A stretch of 64,000 nucleotides of DNA from Kingdonia uniflora (GCA_014058105.1 JACGCM010002890.1:806001-870000); one strand, 5' to 3'. Counted from the stretch's first letter, positions 45,905 through 58,544 are shown. Notes: generated by a model from the sequence alone, not told the origin. Program-made: numbers and translations.

Positions 45905-47300
45905 TCAAACTTACCATTTTGCTTGTCCTGAGTAAAATTAAATAAAATAAAACTAAGGAAACCACTTTCGCAGGAATCGCGATTGTATTTAGCGTATGCA
46001 ACAAGCCGTTAAATCCCTAGGTATCTCTGGTGTAGGAGTGTTATCTCGTGAGGGTTTGCAGTAACTATACCCAGAAAAGTCAATAATGATGTTATGGCAA
46101 TTCTAAATGATAAGAGACTCATTTCCTGTTAATTTATCCTTATTTAGTTATGACAAAAATATACAAGCAGGAAATTTTTTAAAACCTATTATTCTCCAAG
46201 TATACCATAAAATATATTGTACTTATCCGAAACTAGAGATACTACCTCCTGATTATAAAGAAATTCATGTATTTTACCAGATATATCTGAGCGTATTGTG
46301 AAGACATTTTTATTGCTTAATACGTTGTCAAAAATCATTGAGTCCGTATATGGTAGTCGAACACTTACTAAAATAAATTCAACGGTCAGTTTGACAAGTG
46401 CCTTAGTTAATTTTACTTTCCGGTATCTTATTTTTCATAGCCTTTTTGAGTACATTATTTCTTAGTGAAGCCTTCATAATAAGGAGCTTTCGGTCAACAA
46501 TCTCTGCCAGTTGGCTAAGGTTGCCGGGGTTTGGTGCCCCTTCGTCACCTAGACTCAGGATTTTCAAAAGTAACATTTTTTATACTTCTTTCACATAGTT
46601 CATAGCCATACTCGAGATTGGTGATAATTTTTTCTCTTTCAATTCTTAATCATGCAAGTAACCTTCCAGCGTTAAATTTTTAGAGCAACTTTAGTTTTTT
46701 TATCTTTTTTCTTTTTATACTTTCGGGAATTAACTTATTCTTAGGCAGTTGTCACCCTTGGAGCAAATTATTCCTAACATAAATACTAAATTTCCTTAAA
46801 ACTAGACAATAACCTATCGAATGTATCAATTACAAAACTATAGTGAAGTGCAAGTTTTCAAAATATACCACATTAACTTAAATTAGTCGCTAATTAAAAG
46901 ATAGTACATCTAACTTAAGATGGTATACAAAATATTATATTATATACTTGTAAACTAATAAGTTCTTGGTTTTTTTTATACTTTATTCGGGTTTCCTAAC
47001 CAATATTTATGTCAAAATAAAATTAGTTTAAATGTTGGAAAATTATCAAAAGTGCATCATAAATTGCCAAGAGTGTCCTTATTTTACTTTTCTTCAAAAT
47101 ATATTTTAAAAATAATTTTCCTACCCCCAAACTTAAATGAAATATTGTCCATGGTATTTGAATACAAAAAATAAAAATAGAAAGGAAAATTAGAATTTCT
47201 CACCTGAATGTGCCATGGGTTACCTCCCAGAAAGCGCTAAGTTTATTGTCTTTAGCCAGACAAAACTCATGTACCCTCTAACTTATATGAAGTCAAAGAA
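45905..47300 (-). other. 3' untranslated region of the Athila-type element
   Basis: AT-rich region between the integrase end and the 3' LTR, where some Athila members carry an env-like gene. I see no such frame here, only short fragments. Confidence 0.55.
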
Positions 47301-49890
47301 TTATTCAGGGACAGGCAATTCCCTATATTCAGGCTCGCAAAGATCTATATCGGGAAAATGTTTTAAAGGGATTGTCTCGAAATAAGGCTCAAGTCGTTGG
47401 CTATTGACGTTGAAAGAATTCCCATTACGATATTTTTTTACTTTAGCCCAACCATTTTGGTGTATGTTTACGACTTCAAACGAGCTATGCCAACGGATTT
47501 ACAATTTTCTAGGAAAAAGATGCAGCTTTGAGTTAAACAATAAGACTTTTTGTCCTGGTGTATAATTTTTTTGGACTATATGTTTTGGTCCGATACTTAT
47601 AGATTTTACTATTTTCGTACGCCTCTTGTCTTATTTCTTTTAACTCACTTAGTTGAAGTTTTTGATGAAGTCCTGCTGCGTCTATTTGAAAATTAAATCT
47701 CTTAATTGCCCAGTAAGCTTTATGTTCTAATTCTACAAGTAAGTGACAGGCTTTGCCAAAAACACATCTATAAGGCGACATGCCAAAAATCTCTTAATTT
47801 TAACCTCTAAAATGTTGTTAAGAGGGATCTTATCTCGGCAACCAATGTTGCCAACCCTTTGGCAACGGTCACACCGTGAACAATAGTCGTAAGTGTTCTT
47901 AAATAAAGTATGCCAATGGAAACCATATTAAAGTACTTATTAGCCATTTTACGGGGCCCAAAATGGCCACCATCATCACGAAAAAAAATTAAATTTGTAG
48001 AATATCATTTTCAGAGACACAACGACCATCTCATCCCAACGACCCATGTTGCCAACCCTTTGGCAACGGTCACATCATAAACAATGGTCGTAAGTGTCCT
48101 TAAATAAAGTAGGCTAATAAAAACCACATTGAAGTATTTTATTAACCATTTTACAGGGCCCAAAATGACCACCATCATCATGAAGACTTTTTAAAATTTG
48201 TGGAATGTCATTTTCAGGGACACAACGACGAATTATTAGGTCAACGCCAACTTTAAACAAATAGGGATCCTCCTAGATAAATTATCTTGAGATTATTTCA
48301 AATCTTTTTTTTTTTTATCTGCTCAAATCTGATGGTATGTACCCACGGCTAAGTAATTTGCAATGTCGGTAAACTAGGGTGCCCTATAAATATTCATTAA
48401 CTTTTCATCGAGAAAATGCTCAGGAATAGGAAGGTCTTGGTTAATGTGGTCAACTATCAAACGCGATAAATGGTTAGCAACAACGTTTTCTTTCCCTTTT
48501 TTATCACGTATTTTGAGGTCAAATTCTTGGAGTAAAAGGATGCAACGGATAAGATATGGTTTAGCATCCCTTCTATTAAGAAGATATCGAAGGGCTGAAT
48601 GGTCAAAGCTTACGATGACTTTTGACCCTAATATGTATGACCAAATTTTTTCTAACGCGAAGACGATGGCTAACAACTCCTTTTCAGTCGTTGTATAATT
48701 AATTTGGGCATCATTCAGTATTTTACTCGCATAGGAAATAACATGGGGTGCTTTATTAAAGCATTATCCTAACACGGTACCCACGGCATAATTTGAGGCG
48801 TCACACATAATTTCGAAAGGTAAGGTCTAATCAGGTAGCTGAATAATCGGTGATGTGGTTAATGAGGAGTTAAATGTTTCAAAAGACTTACGACATTTAT
48901 CGTTGATATCAAAATGGACTTCTTAAGCAAATAAATTGCATAAAGGTTGTGTGATTTTGCTTAAGTCTCTAATGAATCATCGATGAAATCCTGCGTGCCC
49001 GAGGAATGCGCGAACGTCCTTCACTATTTTAAGAGGAGTTAGAGATGAAATCAAATCAATTTTTTCTTTATCAACTTCTATCCTCTTAGATGATATCAAA
49101 TGGTTGAGTACTATTCCTTGATTTAGCATAAAATGGCTTTTTTTTTCAATTTAGGACTAGGTTTTTCTCCTTACACTGGATCAAGATCAATTCTAGGTAT
49201 ATAAGACATTCATTAAGCGTGGACCCATAAATAGAAAAGTTATCTATGAAGACCTCAAATAACTTTTCTACCATATCTGAGAAAATACTTAACATACACC
49301 GCTGAAAGGTCGCAGGTACATTGCATAGGCCAAAAGGCATGTGACGATAGGCAAAAGTTCCAAATGGGCAAGTAAAAGTGGTTTTATCTTAGTCTTCGGG
49401 GGTTACTAAAATTTGGTTGTATCCTAAATAACCATCCAGGAAACTGTAAAATAAATGACCAGCTAAAGGTTATAATATTTTATCCATGAATGGTAATGAG
49501 AAGTGGTATTTTCTAGTAGACGCATTCAGCTTTCGGTAATTAATGCAAACTCGCTATCATGTTTGAGTGCGGGTGGGTACTAGTTCATTGCATATATTCT
49601 TGACGATAGTAATACCTGATTTCTTAGGTACCACTTGGACTGGGCTTACCCATGAGCTGTCTGAGATAGAATAAATAGTACCTGCATCAAGAAACTTTAT
49701 AACTTCTGCCTTTACGATCTCCTTTATTGTAAGGTTCACACGTCATTGTGGTTCTCGAGATATTTTGGATCCTTCCTCTAAGTGTATCCTATGCATAACC
49801 ACAGATGGGTTTATTCCTTTTATATCTACTATTGACCATCCAATTGCTTCTTTGTGGGTATCTAGTACTGCAAGGAGTTTATTTTCATGA
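47301..49890 (-). pseudogene. Athila pol: RT, RNase H, integrase, broken
   Basis: RT begins near 49739 (FLDAGTIYSISDSSWVSPV, VVPKKSG). The core is MPFGLCNVPATFQRCM with active site FIDNFSIYGS in place of YMDDF (49340-49146). RNase H is 48676-48374 ([33 protein letters not shown]). The integrase zinc finger (CDRCQRVGN) is at about 47850 and duplicated at 48046. The integrase C-terminal segment at 47781-47533 reads [17 protein letters not shown] and [13 protein letters not shown], diagnostic for Athila. Stops and shifts separate the domains, and RT lost its second active-site Asp. Confidence 0.9.
47845..48229 (-). repeat. Tandem duplication of the integrase zinc-finger segment
   Basis: Units 47845-48027 and 48046-48229 are about 183 bp each with an 18-bp spacer (period 201 bp). 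Both contain atgttgccaaccctttggcaacggtcac and the cattttcag-gacacaacgac end. The duplicated part encodes the H2C2 region of integrase. The copies differ at about 10-15 percent of positions, so the duplication is old. Confidence 0.88.
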
Positions 49891-49895
49891 TCTAA

Positions 49896-51139
49896 GGCCA
49901 TGTTTGTTTTTTGCTTTTTTGGGTGGGAAGAGGTGAGAAGAGGTAGGAAATTTAGAGGTTAGAAGATTGGAAAAAACTCGTGTGCGCTTGGCTGAAGGTT
50001 AGAACTTGTACTTAAAATCCTGACTTCTAACTTCAACTTCTCACTAGTATGTTTGGCTGAACCATCTAATTTGACCACAGATTAGAAGTTTCTCCACAAA
50101 AACATCAAAAATACATATAAACCACATTTTTCTTTCTAATTCATCATATATTAATGCAACAACACAATTTAAATGGTGGCTTAAGGCAAAACCAAAATTA
50201 AAACGTGTAAATTACATACCAAAATACCAAATATATAGGGGACATGGTGAAACATACCCACATAGAGAGAGAGAGATGAAGAAACAGCCATTGTAGAGGG
50301 AGATAGAGATAGAGGTAGGAGAAAAGGAGGGATAAGGGGAAGAAAGAAAGGTAGAGTTAGAGAGAGAGAGAGAGTTGTATGAGGGTAGGAAAGAGAGAGA
50401 GTGTGTGTGTGAATGAGTTGTATGAGGGTAGGAGAGAGAGAGAGATAGAGAGAGAGAAAGTTGTATGAAGGGGGGAAAGAGAGGTGGGAGAGAGAGAGTG
50501 AATAGAAAGAGAGGTGAGAGGGAGAGGCAGAGAGATAAGGGAGAAAGAGAGAGAAAGAGAAAGAGAAAGAGAGTTGTATAAGGGTGGGAAAGAGGTGGGA
50601 GAGAGAGAGGGGATAGAAAAAAAAGTGAGATGGAGAGTAGAGAAAGAGAGTTGTATGAGGGTTGGAGAGAAAGGGGATAGAGAGAGGTAGGAGAGAGAGA
50701 AGATATAGAGAAAGGTGAGATGGTGAGGTAGAGAGATAAGGGAGAGAGGGAGAGGTAGGGAGATATATATATATAAGGGAGAGGGAGAGAGAGGGGGGGA
50801 AATGTTGGGTGGGTTTTTATTTGGTTTATTTGGGGTAGGGGTAGTTTTTTATTTGGCATATTTGAGTATTTTGGGCTTGAAACGACCAAACTACCCCCAC
50901 TTAAACCGGTCACGGGTGTGGGAAATGACCAGACCACGGTATAGCGGCAAAATGACCAGTCAAAGCCAAACTTGAAGTTTTTAGGTTGGAAGTAAGCCAA
51001 ACTTCCAAACAAACTTCAAGTTTTCATTTTTTCTGGAGAAAATGCCTACTTTTATAATAATAATAAAAACATGTCAAAGGTGAGATGTTTCCAAAATATC
51101 ACACCTCTTCTCACCCTTGACCAAAAAACAAACATGGCC
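49896..51139. mobile_element. GA-rich MITE, Tourist/Harbinger-like, TSD TAA
   Basis: A 1244-bp insertion in Athila pol with target duplication TAA (49893-49895 and 51140-51142). Terminal inverted repeats start GGCCATGTTTGTTTTTTG; after a short unlike stretch they match again over gagaagaggt. The middle (about 50270-50800) is a long impure GA microsatellite with repeated gagttgtatgagggt units. The 266-codon minus-strand open frame across it (50212-51012) is only a reading of the repeat. No transposase. Confidence 0.92.
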
Positions 51140-51142
51140 TAA

Positions 51143-51589
51143 GTCCAATAAATATGAAATGATAATGGGAAGAGTTTTGTTAGGCCCGAGGGACCGATAT
51201 CCTAGAATATTCAGGAGTACTTTAAGATCATGCTTTGGCGGTGACACAATAGATGGAACTGAGGTGTCAGAAGACATAGGGAGTGACTCAAATTTGGGAG
51301 TATACCGATGCGGTGGAGTGTATGCAGGAAGATTATTTTCATGAATAGCTTAAATGTCTTTTAAGATTGACTCGTGAATACCAAGGATGTCATCCTCTAG
51401 ACAATCTTTTAAGAGGTCGTCCCTAGAATGTTTGAAGATAATGTTACCTATCATATTACACTCTTCAGCAGAATCATGTTATTGCCTCATGGCGTTGAAA
51501 ATATTCAGCTCCAAGGTCATGTTACCGAATGTTAGGTTCGCTATTCAATTTCTATAATTAATTATAGCGTTGGAAGTAGCTAGGAAAAT
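51143..51589 (-). other. Athila protease-RT linker
   Basis: Continuation of pol between the MITE and the protease end. Peptide fragments are visible but broken; I see no separate gene. Confidence 0.5.
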
Positions 51590-52830
51590 TCAACCTAAAA
51601 TAATGGGGATTTGGCCATGGACATTCGAAATCGGTGGTGTATCAAGGACTTCAAAATCAACTGGAAAGTAAAATTCGTTTACCTTAATTACTGCATCCTC
51701 AACAATAGCCCTAGCAGTTTTGGTGGATCTATCAGCGAGTTGAAGTTGCATTCTGGTGGGTTTAAGTTCACCTAAATCGAGGTCCTCATAAATACAAAAT
51801 GGAATAAGGTTTACACTAGCCCCAAGATCAAGAAGGGCCTGCTGGATGTAGTGTTTTCCTATTACTAAATTAATGGTGGGACATCCTGGGTCCTTTTGTT
51901 TGATTTGAATTTCAAATGATAGGACAGCTAATCTATTCAACACTAAAGGACTTCTTCCTACCTCGGTTCTACGTTTCTTTGCACACAGTTCCTTAAGGAA
52001 TTTATCATATGATGGAACCTGATCGATAGCGTCCAAGAGCGGAATGTTAATTTGCACTTGTTTAAATAACTTGAAAATATCATTTAAGCCTTCGTCCTTT
52101 TTGGCAGGAACAAGTTGGTTAGGGAATGGGGACCTAGGCACAAAAGGCTTGTCTACTAGGTCCGGTAGATTTGGAACATGGTGTGGCCTAGATGTTACTA
52201 TTTTGGGCTGGCTAAATGCTAGATTTTCATGGGCTTTTTCTTAAGATTTGGGAACCAAATTGTTCTTAGTTGATGGCATAGGGTCTGGTCTAGTTTCTAT
52301 AGTTCTCTTATTCCTAAGGGTCATAACTACTTGAGCAGTTTCTATATTCTCAGGTAAGCTCTGTTGGGTATAAACCTCGAAGGCGACCCTCAGGTTAGCA
52401 ATTGGTCGACTAGGGAATTTTCTATTTTCTCGCTCACTTAATTGGCTTGTTATTTGTCTTATTTGGGTGTCTAGCTTATGAGTAAAGGCTCGCATTTCTA
52501 AAAGTTCCCTTGAATTTTGTTGGGTTACCCCCCTAATCTCTGTTAAAAACTGTTGGAGTGTGGATTCTAAACCAACTGGGTGGGCATGTTTGGTCGGGTA
52601 TGTTTAATTCTACTGATATGGTTAAGGATTATAACTGGATTGTCCTTGTGGTTGATTCCTCCAAGAAAATGTTGTGTTATTTTGCCAATGAGATCTACCA
52701 AAATTATTTTGGTATTGTCTCCTTTCATTATCCAAGATAGCATTAACGTGGTTCGGATTAGAATTTATTAACTTAGGAAGTTGTGGATGTGTGTGTGTAT
52801 AATGAGTCGGATCATTACCCCCCCCCCCCC

Positions 52831-52862
<32 letters not shown>

Positions 52863-53725
52863 ACGCTGGTTTAGGAGTCGCTACTTTCGCTACGGTCATA
52901 GCCTCGACTTTACACTTTTCCTTTTCTAATGGGCATACGATCACGAGAAGTAAAGTCCCATTGCTGGGATGTCTCAGCATATTTATCAAGAAATGCACAT
53001 GTGGCAGTTTCACCCATATCTTGGAATTTTCCTGAGCTACGGACTTCAATTAATTCACGGGTTGAAAGAGTTAACCCGTAAAGAAAGAATTGGATTAGTC
53101 TCTATTTCTCGAAACCATGATGGGGGCACCTTAACAATTTTTCTTTAAAACTTTCCCATGCTTTGTAAAAATTTTCTTCGTTTTCTTGAAGAAAATCGGA
53201 GATATCACATTTTAAAAGATTTGTTTTTTGCATGGTGAAAAACTTGATTTTAAACTTCTGTTTAAGGGTGTCCCACTTGTCAATTGAATCGGATGGCAGA
53301 GAATTTAGCCAACGTTTTGCCTCGTCTTTGAGAGAGAATGGGAAAAGAAGTAAATATATGTACTCAATTGCTATGTCCTTACATTAAAACGTTTGGCAGA
53401 TAGACTCAAGTTTATCAATATGTAAATATGGGTCTTGATTATCGAGTCCATGAAAAGGTGGGATTAGGTTCAAAATTGAAGGCTTGATATCGAACTGGGT
53501 TACCGTAATTGCTGGCAACATAATGTATTTTGGCAAATTTTCTGAAACGGGAGCAAAAAACTCCTTCAGTGACTTGTCACCCATTGGTTCAGGAAGAAAT
53601 TTATTTTTAGTTTCAAGGTCGTATATGGCCTGAAGGTCTTCCTATTGGACTTAATTAGCCGTATTAGCTATTTTAGGAATCGGTGGTATATCAATGTGTT
53701 TTCTAATCCAATCGTACTTGGGCAT
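51590..53725 (-). pseudogene. Athila gag and protease, broken
   Basis: Gag starts at ATG 53725 (MPKYDWIRKHIDIPPIPK) and has the Athila pattern: ILNLIPPFHGLDNQDPYLH, FPFSLKDEAKRWLNSLP, DKWDTLKQKF, and further FYKAWESFKEKLLRCPHHG. Stops are present (for example after ANTAN and ICQTF). A C13A29 run at 52818-52859 disrupts the gag C-terminus. The protease block (52141-51590) is an open frame of 183 codons with LLDLGASVNLIP; the DLGAS form is usual in this clade. It ends in PVDFEVLDTPP and IPIILG. Confidence 0.9.
52818..52859. repeat. C13A29 homopolymer junction
   Basis: Thirteen C followed directly by 29 A within Athila gag. This is a mutational hot spot or an assembly/consensus error; it is not a SINE or LINE tail as far as the flanks show. 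Confidence 0.9.
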
Positions 53726-55240
53726 GTACTAATGAAATAAAATAGAATTGCAGAATTCAACAGAAATTTAAACACAATTTAAAATAAACACATCAACAGT
53801 TTTTAAAGTTAAATTAACTAAGTAAATCCTAATCTAGATGTTAATTAAACTGGGTAGGTCGGGCTGGTGTGTGATTTCTAACACGAAAGCTTCACTATGC
53901 TTGTAACGGTCTTAGTGTTTGAGCATCAGTCCTCACACCCGTGTATCCCACCTAATCGTATGTGACTCACACGGAACAGTAATATTGCTTAACAGCCGAT
54001 GGTTCACTACGCTTAGCTGAGGTGGTTCCTATGAATCCGTGTTTGTACCCTGGTCCGCTACCTCCTAATTCCTCAGGTGATGAAATCCTTTGGAAATCTT
54101 TTTAATAGCTTTTTAAGTTTTAATTAAATTTAAAGGTTGGGACACTTAGGAACGTGTGATACGAATTTCTTCGTATCCCTAGGTGAGAGGTCCCACTCAC
54201 TGGAGATTCCTTTGGTGGTAAAATCCCGCGTAAGAGCTCTAGCGGTTAAAGCCTTTACTATGTTAAACATGGAGTGAAAATTTAAACACGATAACAGGTC
54301 AATACAAACACAGTAAATTTTATAATTTAAGAGCAACGTATATTTGAACAGTCCACGTGACTTACTTTCCTAATACCGGGGTGGAGCGGTGATGAACCAT
54401 TTTTATATATCAAGTTTTAAGAAAGGACCAACCAGCGAGAAGTGTTTCCCGGTGAAGCTGTGGTCGCCCCTTCACTTAGGGGGCGAAAGAAGAAAATACC
54501 CCTTCACTTAGGAGGCACAAGAAGGATTAGATAGAAGCTTGCCAATGTACTTTGTAAATTCCTCACGATCTCTGAGTACCAACTTTAAAACTATCCTGCA
54601 AAATAAGAGAAAAAAGATTAGTGAACTTACAACAACAACAAAAATATTAATCCAATTTTCAAGTTTATTGCAGTCTATGATGTCATGATTTTCAAATACG
54701 TATATCGTTCAGCGCGGTTGAGAGATAGTATTAAATAATATCAATTGAGAAAGATAATTCTGAAATTAAAAACATTCAAGAAGGAAGTTTTCTAGAATTT
54801 AGCTTCCCTACCACTCAAAACAAGTAATTAAAGAGCAATGACATCTTTTACTGAGATTGTTTTACTATTGTTTCAAAAAGCTATAAATCTCAAATGACTA
54901 AACAGAAAAATATGATCGATAGCAATTTGGAAAGGATTTTGAATTATCTGAAACTTTTATGGAAAACATATTTCCAAATTATGAAGTATAGATGACCAAA
55001 AACCATAAAACATTCAGGAACACACTTTCGTTGAAAACTGAGTATGTTTCTTCCAAAATTAATATCTCCGAAGCCGCTTATCAAAAAATGTTATGACTAA
55101 TTTATTCGGAAATAAATTTCAGAGATCTAATCATAAAATAAATTGGTAAACTTAACGGCTAAAAATAAAATAATAAATTTGCTAAAATTGAAAAATTATG
55201 ATTTAATAGATCGTTGCCTCCCCGGCAATGGCACCAATTT
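53726..55240 (-). other. 5' leader and primer site of the Athila-type element
   Basis: 1.5 kb between the 5' LTR and gag, usual for Athila. It ends with the tRNA-Asp-type primer site at about 55211-55240. No gene seen. Confidence 0.65.
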
Positions 55241-56401
55241 TGATGCAAGAAAACTCGGTCTTTAAATACCCCGCTCAAAACTACGGGTGTCGTAATATAA
55301 TAAGGGCAAGCGGGGGTCGAATCCACGGGGGGTAAACGTATTAAAAACTAATTTTACTGATCTGACTAATAACGTTTATTAAACTAATTTTTGGAATAGA
55401 TTTTTTGAACTAAAAATCAAATCTAAATTACTAACTTGGTAAAAATATAGAGAAATTAAAGAACCTAGGCTTTGGATCACCTCCGACTTAGCTTACTAAA
55501 GTAATAATTATATAATAAAATTTATCTGCTCATAATAACCGTGGCTAAGTCTATTCGGGTCTAGAATCTAGGGTTTATGGCGATAACCCTACATAAGGAT
55601 TTAATCATTTTTGGACAATCTGATCTAGGTTTTTTACACTCCCTCCATGGCTAGACGAAGTGTCTAAGTTCTTAGTGATCTAGTAATCTCTTTAAACGCA
55701 GAGACCACCAAATATGGCTAATTTGGCATCTCCTTCGATCGGGGTTATCATTGCTAGATCAACCCTTCCCTACTACAAGCCAGAGTATTGTAGAGCAATA
55801 CTAGATCTATTTTATTAAATACTACTATGCTTAGCTCCCAATCGCCGGAGGGTCGATCCTTAGCCTAAGCTAAGGAGACTAGCTCTCCATTAATGACGTT
55901 GATCACAGCTTACGCATAAAATAAAATAGAGAGATAGAGATACTGAAAAACTCCAAGCTATATTCATTCCAAAATTGAGAAGAAAAATACATAGAATTAT
56001 TTATAGAAGATAGGAGAGACGTGTTTACATTTTTGAAACTATATCTCTAAGTAAAGATAAACCATATCTTAGATAAATCCTATCTTATTTATATTTTATC
56101 GTCTATCTTGATAATTCTTCTCAAGCTAATCCATGTAGTGTCATTCATCATCTTTATTTCTTGGAGTAAATCTGCAAGTACATTGAATGCAGACATCTTC
56201 CTTATACTTGAATGACTTCGAGAGATGCTTTAGCTCTTTGTACCTTCTATTAGATGTCTTTTTCTATTTATTAGCGCCAACAGTGATAGGTGCCTGAAAA
56301 TAAGAAAATATTACTAACATTAGAAAATAATAAATCGGGATTAACAAAATGATACTTTTAGACGTACTAATCCTAGGTATTTCTACGTCTATCAAGTATC
56401 A
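55241..56401 (-). repeat. 5' LTR of the Athila-type element
   Basis: 1161-bp LTR, clearly alignable with 44709-45904 (for example taaataccccgctcaaaacta). Substitutions and small indels between the copies indicate an old insertion. Confidence 0.92.
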
Positions 56402-56994
56402 TTCAATGTTTTCGCCTGAGAGAAGAACCAACCCGTTGGTGTGATATAGGATAGACGACTATGTTGGGAAGCCTTAGTTTTGGAGTGGCAAGACTCCAAT
56501 GTCAGGCTGATGTTTGTGATTGAATTAGTTATGACTGAAATTATGATTATCATCCTCGATTTTTCATGCTTATTTGTTTAAATACTCTTAATATAATATT
56601 TATATTCACCCTGGAGGAATCTTATCGAATGAACTCGAAACCCCCCAAAATAGTTGTATTTGTTGTTTGGCTTAAGTTGGTTTTATGATGGTTTGGGGGG
56701 TTTGCGTCTCGTAGGCTATTTCAACTTCAAATAACAACCGTCTTTAGGAAAAGTAATTATGTAGCAGTTTTATGGCACATGAAGCAGTACGTGCGAGGGA
56801 AGTAAAAACATTGACAGATTTTTGAACTATTTAAGGACTAAATCAGATTTTCGGGCATGATACAACCTTAAGATAGTGAGACACATGAGCACTTTGTAAA
56901 ACTGTTATGTATCCCTTGGAAGAGGTAGTGTGGGACTAGTGAGTCCGAACGCCAACACAGGAGGTAACAATTTCATTTAACTTTGCCTTCAGGC
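56402..56994. other. Host DNA between two Gypsy elements
   Basis: Short host stretch. It contains gaaaccccccaaaa (about 56637) and its near complement ggtttggggggtttg (about 56691). No gene seen. It is presumably continuous with 60197 onward before the Gypsy 5 insertion. Confidence 0.45.
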
Positions 56995-56999
56995 CTGGT

Positions 57000-57505
57000 T
57001 AATCCACAATACGATTGAGAAGCTCTAGTTAGTAGAAAAACACGAAGAACACTAATTGGTTTGAAAAAATAGAGAATTCGATTACTAAAATAATGTAATT
57101 ACAATGAGAATCTCTCAAACCCTAGGCTTTTCTCAGAACTCTTTTCAAATCTAACATAACCTAGAAAATAGCCTAAGTTTTATTTATATATTAGGGAATT
57201 AAAAAATCATAAAAGCACGGATCTCAAGGTAAAACAATGTCTAAAAATCACAAACACCGCCAAAGTCGTTCGAACAAAATAGGGAGTCGTTCGAATGACT
57301 TTACGCCTAATTGGTCTAAAACCCTAGAAAGTTGTCACCTCGTTCGAATGAAATCTCAACTCGTTCAAAAAAAATATGGCTTTGGGAAAAATTTCTAGTG
57401 GGGATGACAAAGGTCGTTCGAATGACTGGGTCATTCGAATGACTCTCAAGCTCGTTCGAATGACTTTAACTTAAACTTCCAGCATTCCTAGATCCTCCTA
57501 AATCA
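57000..57505 (-). repeat. 3' LTR of Gypsy element 5
   Basis: 506-bp LTR with TTCGAA-centred sites at about 57268-57465, in GTCGTTCGAATGACT contexts. The segment 57266-57301 matches 2011-2046 of the Copia 1 LTR at 34 of 36 bases. Confidence 0.92.
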
Positions 57506-57629
57506 TGGCTCCCCCTTTAGGAGCCTTGAGCACCCACTCAAGAGAGAACTGGAGAGGTGGGAATGCGGCGTTGTTCAGTACCCTGTTGTACCACTTTGAC
57601 GTACTAGGTAGCTGACCCTTCTTCCTAAC

Positions 57630-58544
57630 TCATAATGATTCAATACCACCACAAGTCTTGCCTGGCAGCAACTCTCGGTGAAACACACTATGCCCCTTAG
57701 GATGATCATATCCTGAAACATATACGATCGTAACAAAAGGTTGTATCTGTATAGAAAACAACATACCTGAAGTAGTTGGTAATAGGGGACGAGATAACCT
57801 ATCAGCCATTTTGTTGTCCACTCCCTTCTTATACTGTATAATCAAAGGAAATTGTTGGATATACAACATCCCCCTCATTTGGCGAGCTTGCTGGAGCCTG
57901 AACTGTGTAGCTAAACACTGGAACGGTTTGTGAGCAGAATATACCACAACCTCATCTTGCAACTTCCCCAAGTCGGTTTGTTGCTTATAAAACATTGTCA
58001 TTGGAAACAATACTCGAGCCGACATACCCTCCTGAACCGGTCGCACCAATAACACAAACATGCTGCTCCCATTAACCAACCGCTTTACCTGAGTCGCCGT
58101 TACCAAATTTAACGTAGCGACATGCTCCATACAAGCATTAATATGGAACTCAATTCCCTCCTTCACAAGATGATACTTACGAGCTCGATGGTAATGAATC
58201 GCATCTCGGTCCCAAAGATAAGGGCTACCCAAGATAACCTGACACACCTCTAAAGGAACCACCTCACACGTCACCTCGTAAATAAACCTTTCAATGATCA
58301 CAAACTTGAATGTACACTGCTTCGCGATCATCAAATCTGTGTTTTTTTTAATCCACCCCAAACCATACGGCTTAGGATGAGCTGTAGTCGTCAAACCCAT
58401 CTTCTTCACCAACGTCTCAGAAATCAAAATTTTTTTACTACCCGGATCCACAATGGCCTCGACTAAACCCTGCTTCACTTGAATACTGACATGAAAAAGT
58501 TCTTCCCGACTCTCCTCCTCAGTAGCCAATATCAGCTGAAACAT
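57630..58544 (-). CDS. Protease-RNase H remnant ORF of Gypsy element 5
   Basis: An uninterrupted 304-codon frame. Residues about 10-130 form a retropepsin-like domain: EAIVDPGSKKILISETLV, where the active-site triplet is DPG, then a strand-rich part to CQVILGSPYLWDRDAI. Residues about 200-255 match the end of Gypsy RNase H (LQQARQMRGMLYIQQFPL, KKGVDNKMADRLSRP). The whole RT domain that should lie between is gone, yet the frame is kept. The ATG at 58544 may be internal to a longer old polyprotein. Whether any protein is made is unknown; enzymatic RNase H activity is unlikely because the catalytic N-terminal half is missing. Confidence 0.75.
   Translation of the reverse strand: MFQLILATEEESREELFHVSIQVKQGLVEAIVDPGSKKILISETLVKKMGLTTTAHPKPYGLGWIKKNTDLMIAKQCTFKFVIIERFIYEVTCEVVPLEVCQVILGSPYLWDRDAIHYHRARKYHLVKEGIEFHINACMEHVATLNLVTATQVKRLVNGSSMFVLLVRPVQEGMSARVLFPMTMFYKQQTDLGKLQDEVVVYSAHKPFQCLATQFRLQQARQMRGMLYIQQFPLIIQYKKGVDNKMADRLSRPLLPTTSGMLFSIQIQPFVTIVYVSGYDHPKGHSVFHRELLPGKTCGGIESL

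Larger units (their letters stand above)
44709..56401 (-). mobile_element. Athila-type Gypsy LTR retrotransposon, degenerate
   Basis: Minus-strand element with LTRs 44709-45904 and 55241-56401 (ends TGATACTTG...CTTGCATCA). The primer site at about 55211-55240 reads ATTGGTGCCATTGCCGGGGAG on the minus strand, the tRNA-Asp-type site typical of Athila/Tat elements. The minus-strand aagcgctttctgggaggtaa near 47220-47245 is the conserved 3' word of this clade. Domain order is gag, protease, RT, RNase H, integrase, that is Gypsy order. Flanking 5-mers (attaa and ttcaa) match at only three positions, so the duplication is decayed. The TTCGAA palindrome array of the other LTRs is absent here. Confidence 0.92.

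Noticed and set aside
50212..51012. 266-codon minus-strand open frame rich in Ser, Leu and Pro
   Set aside because: It is a reading of the GA/CT microsatellite inside the MITE; no domain and no codon structure beyond the repeat.
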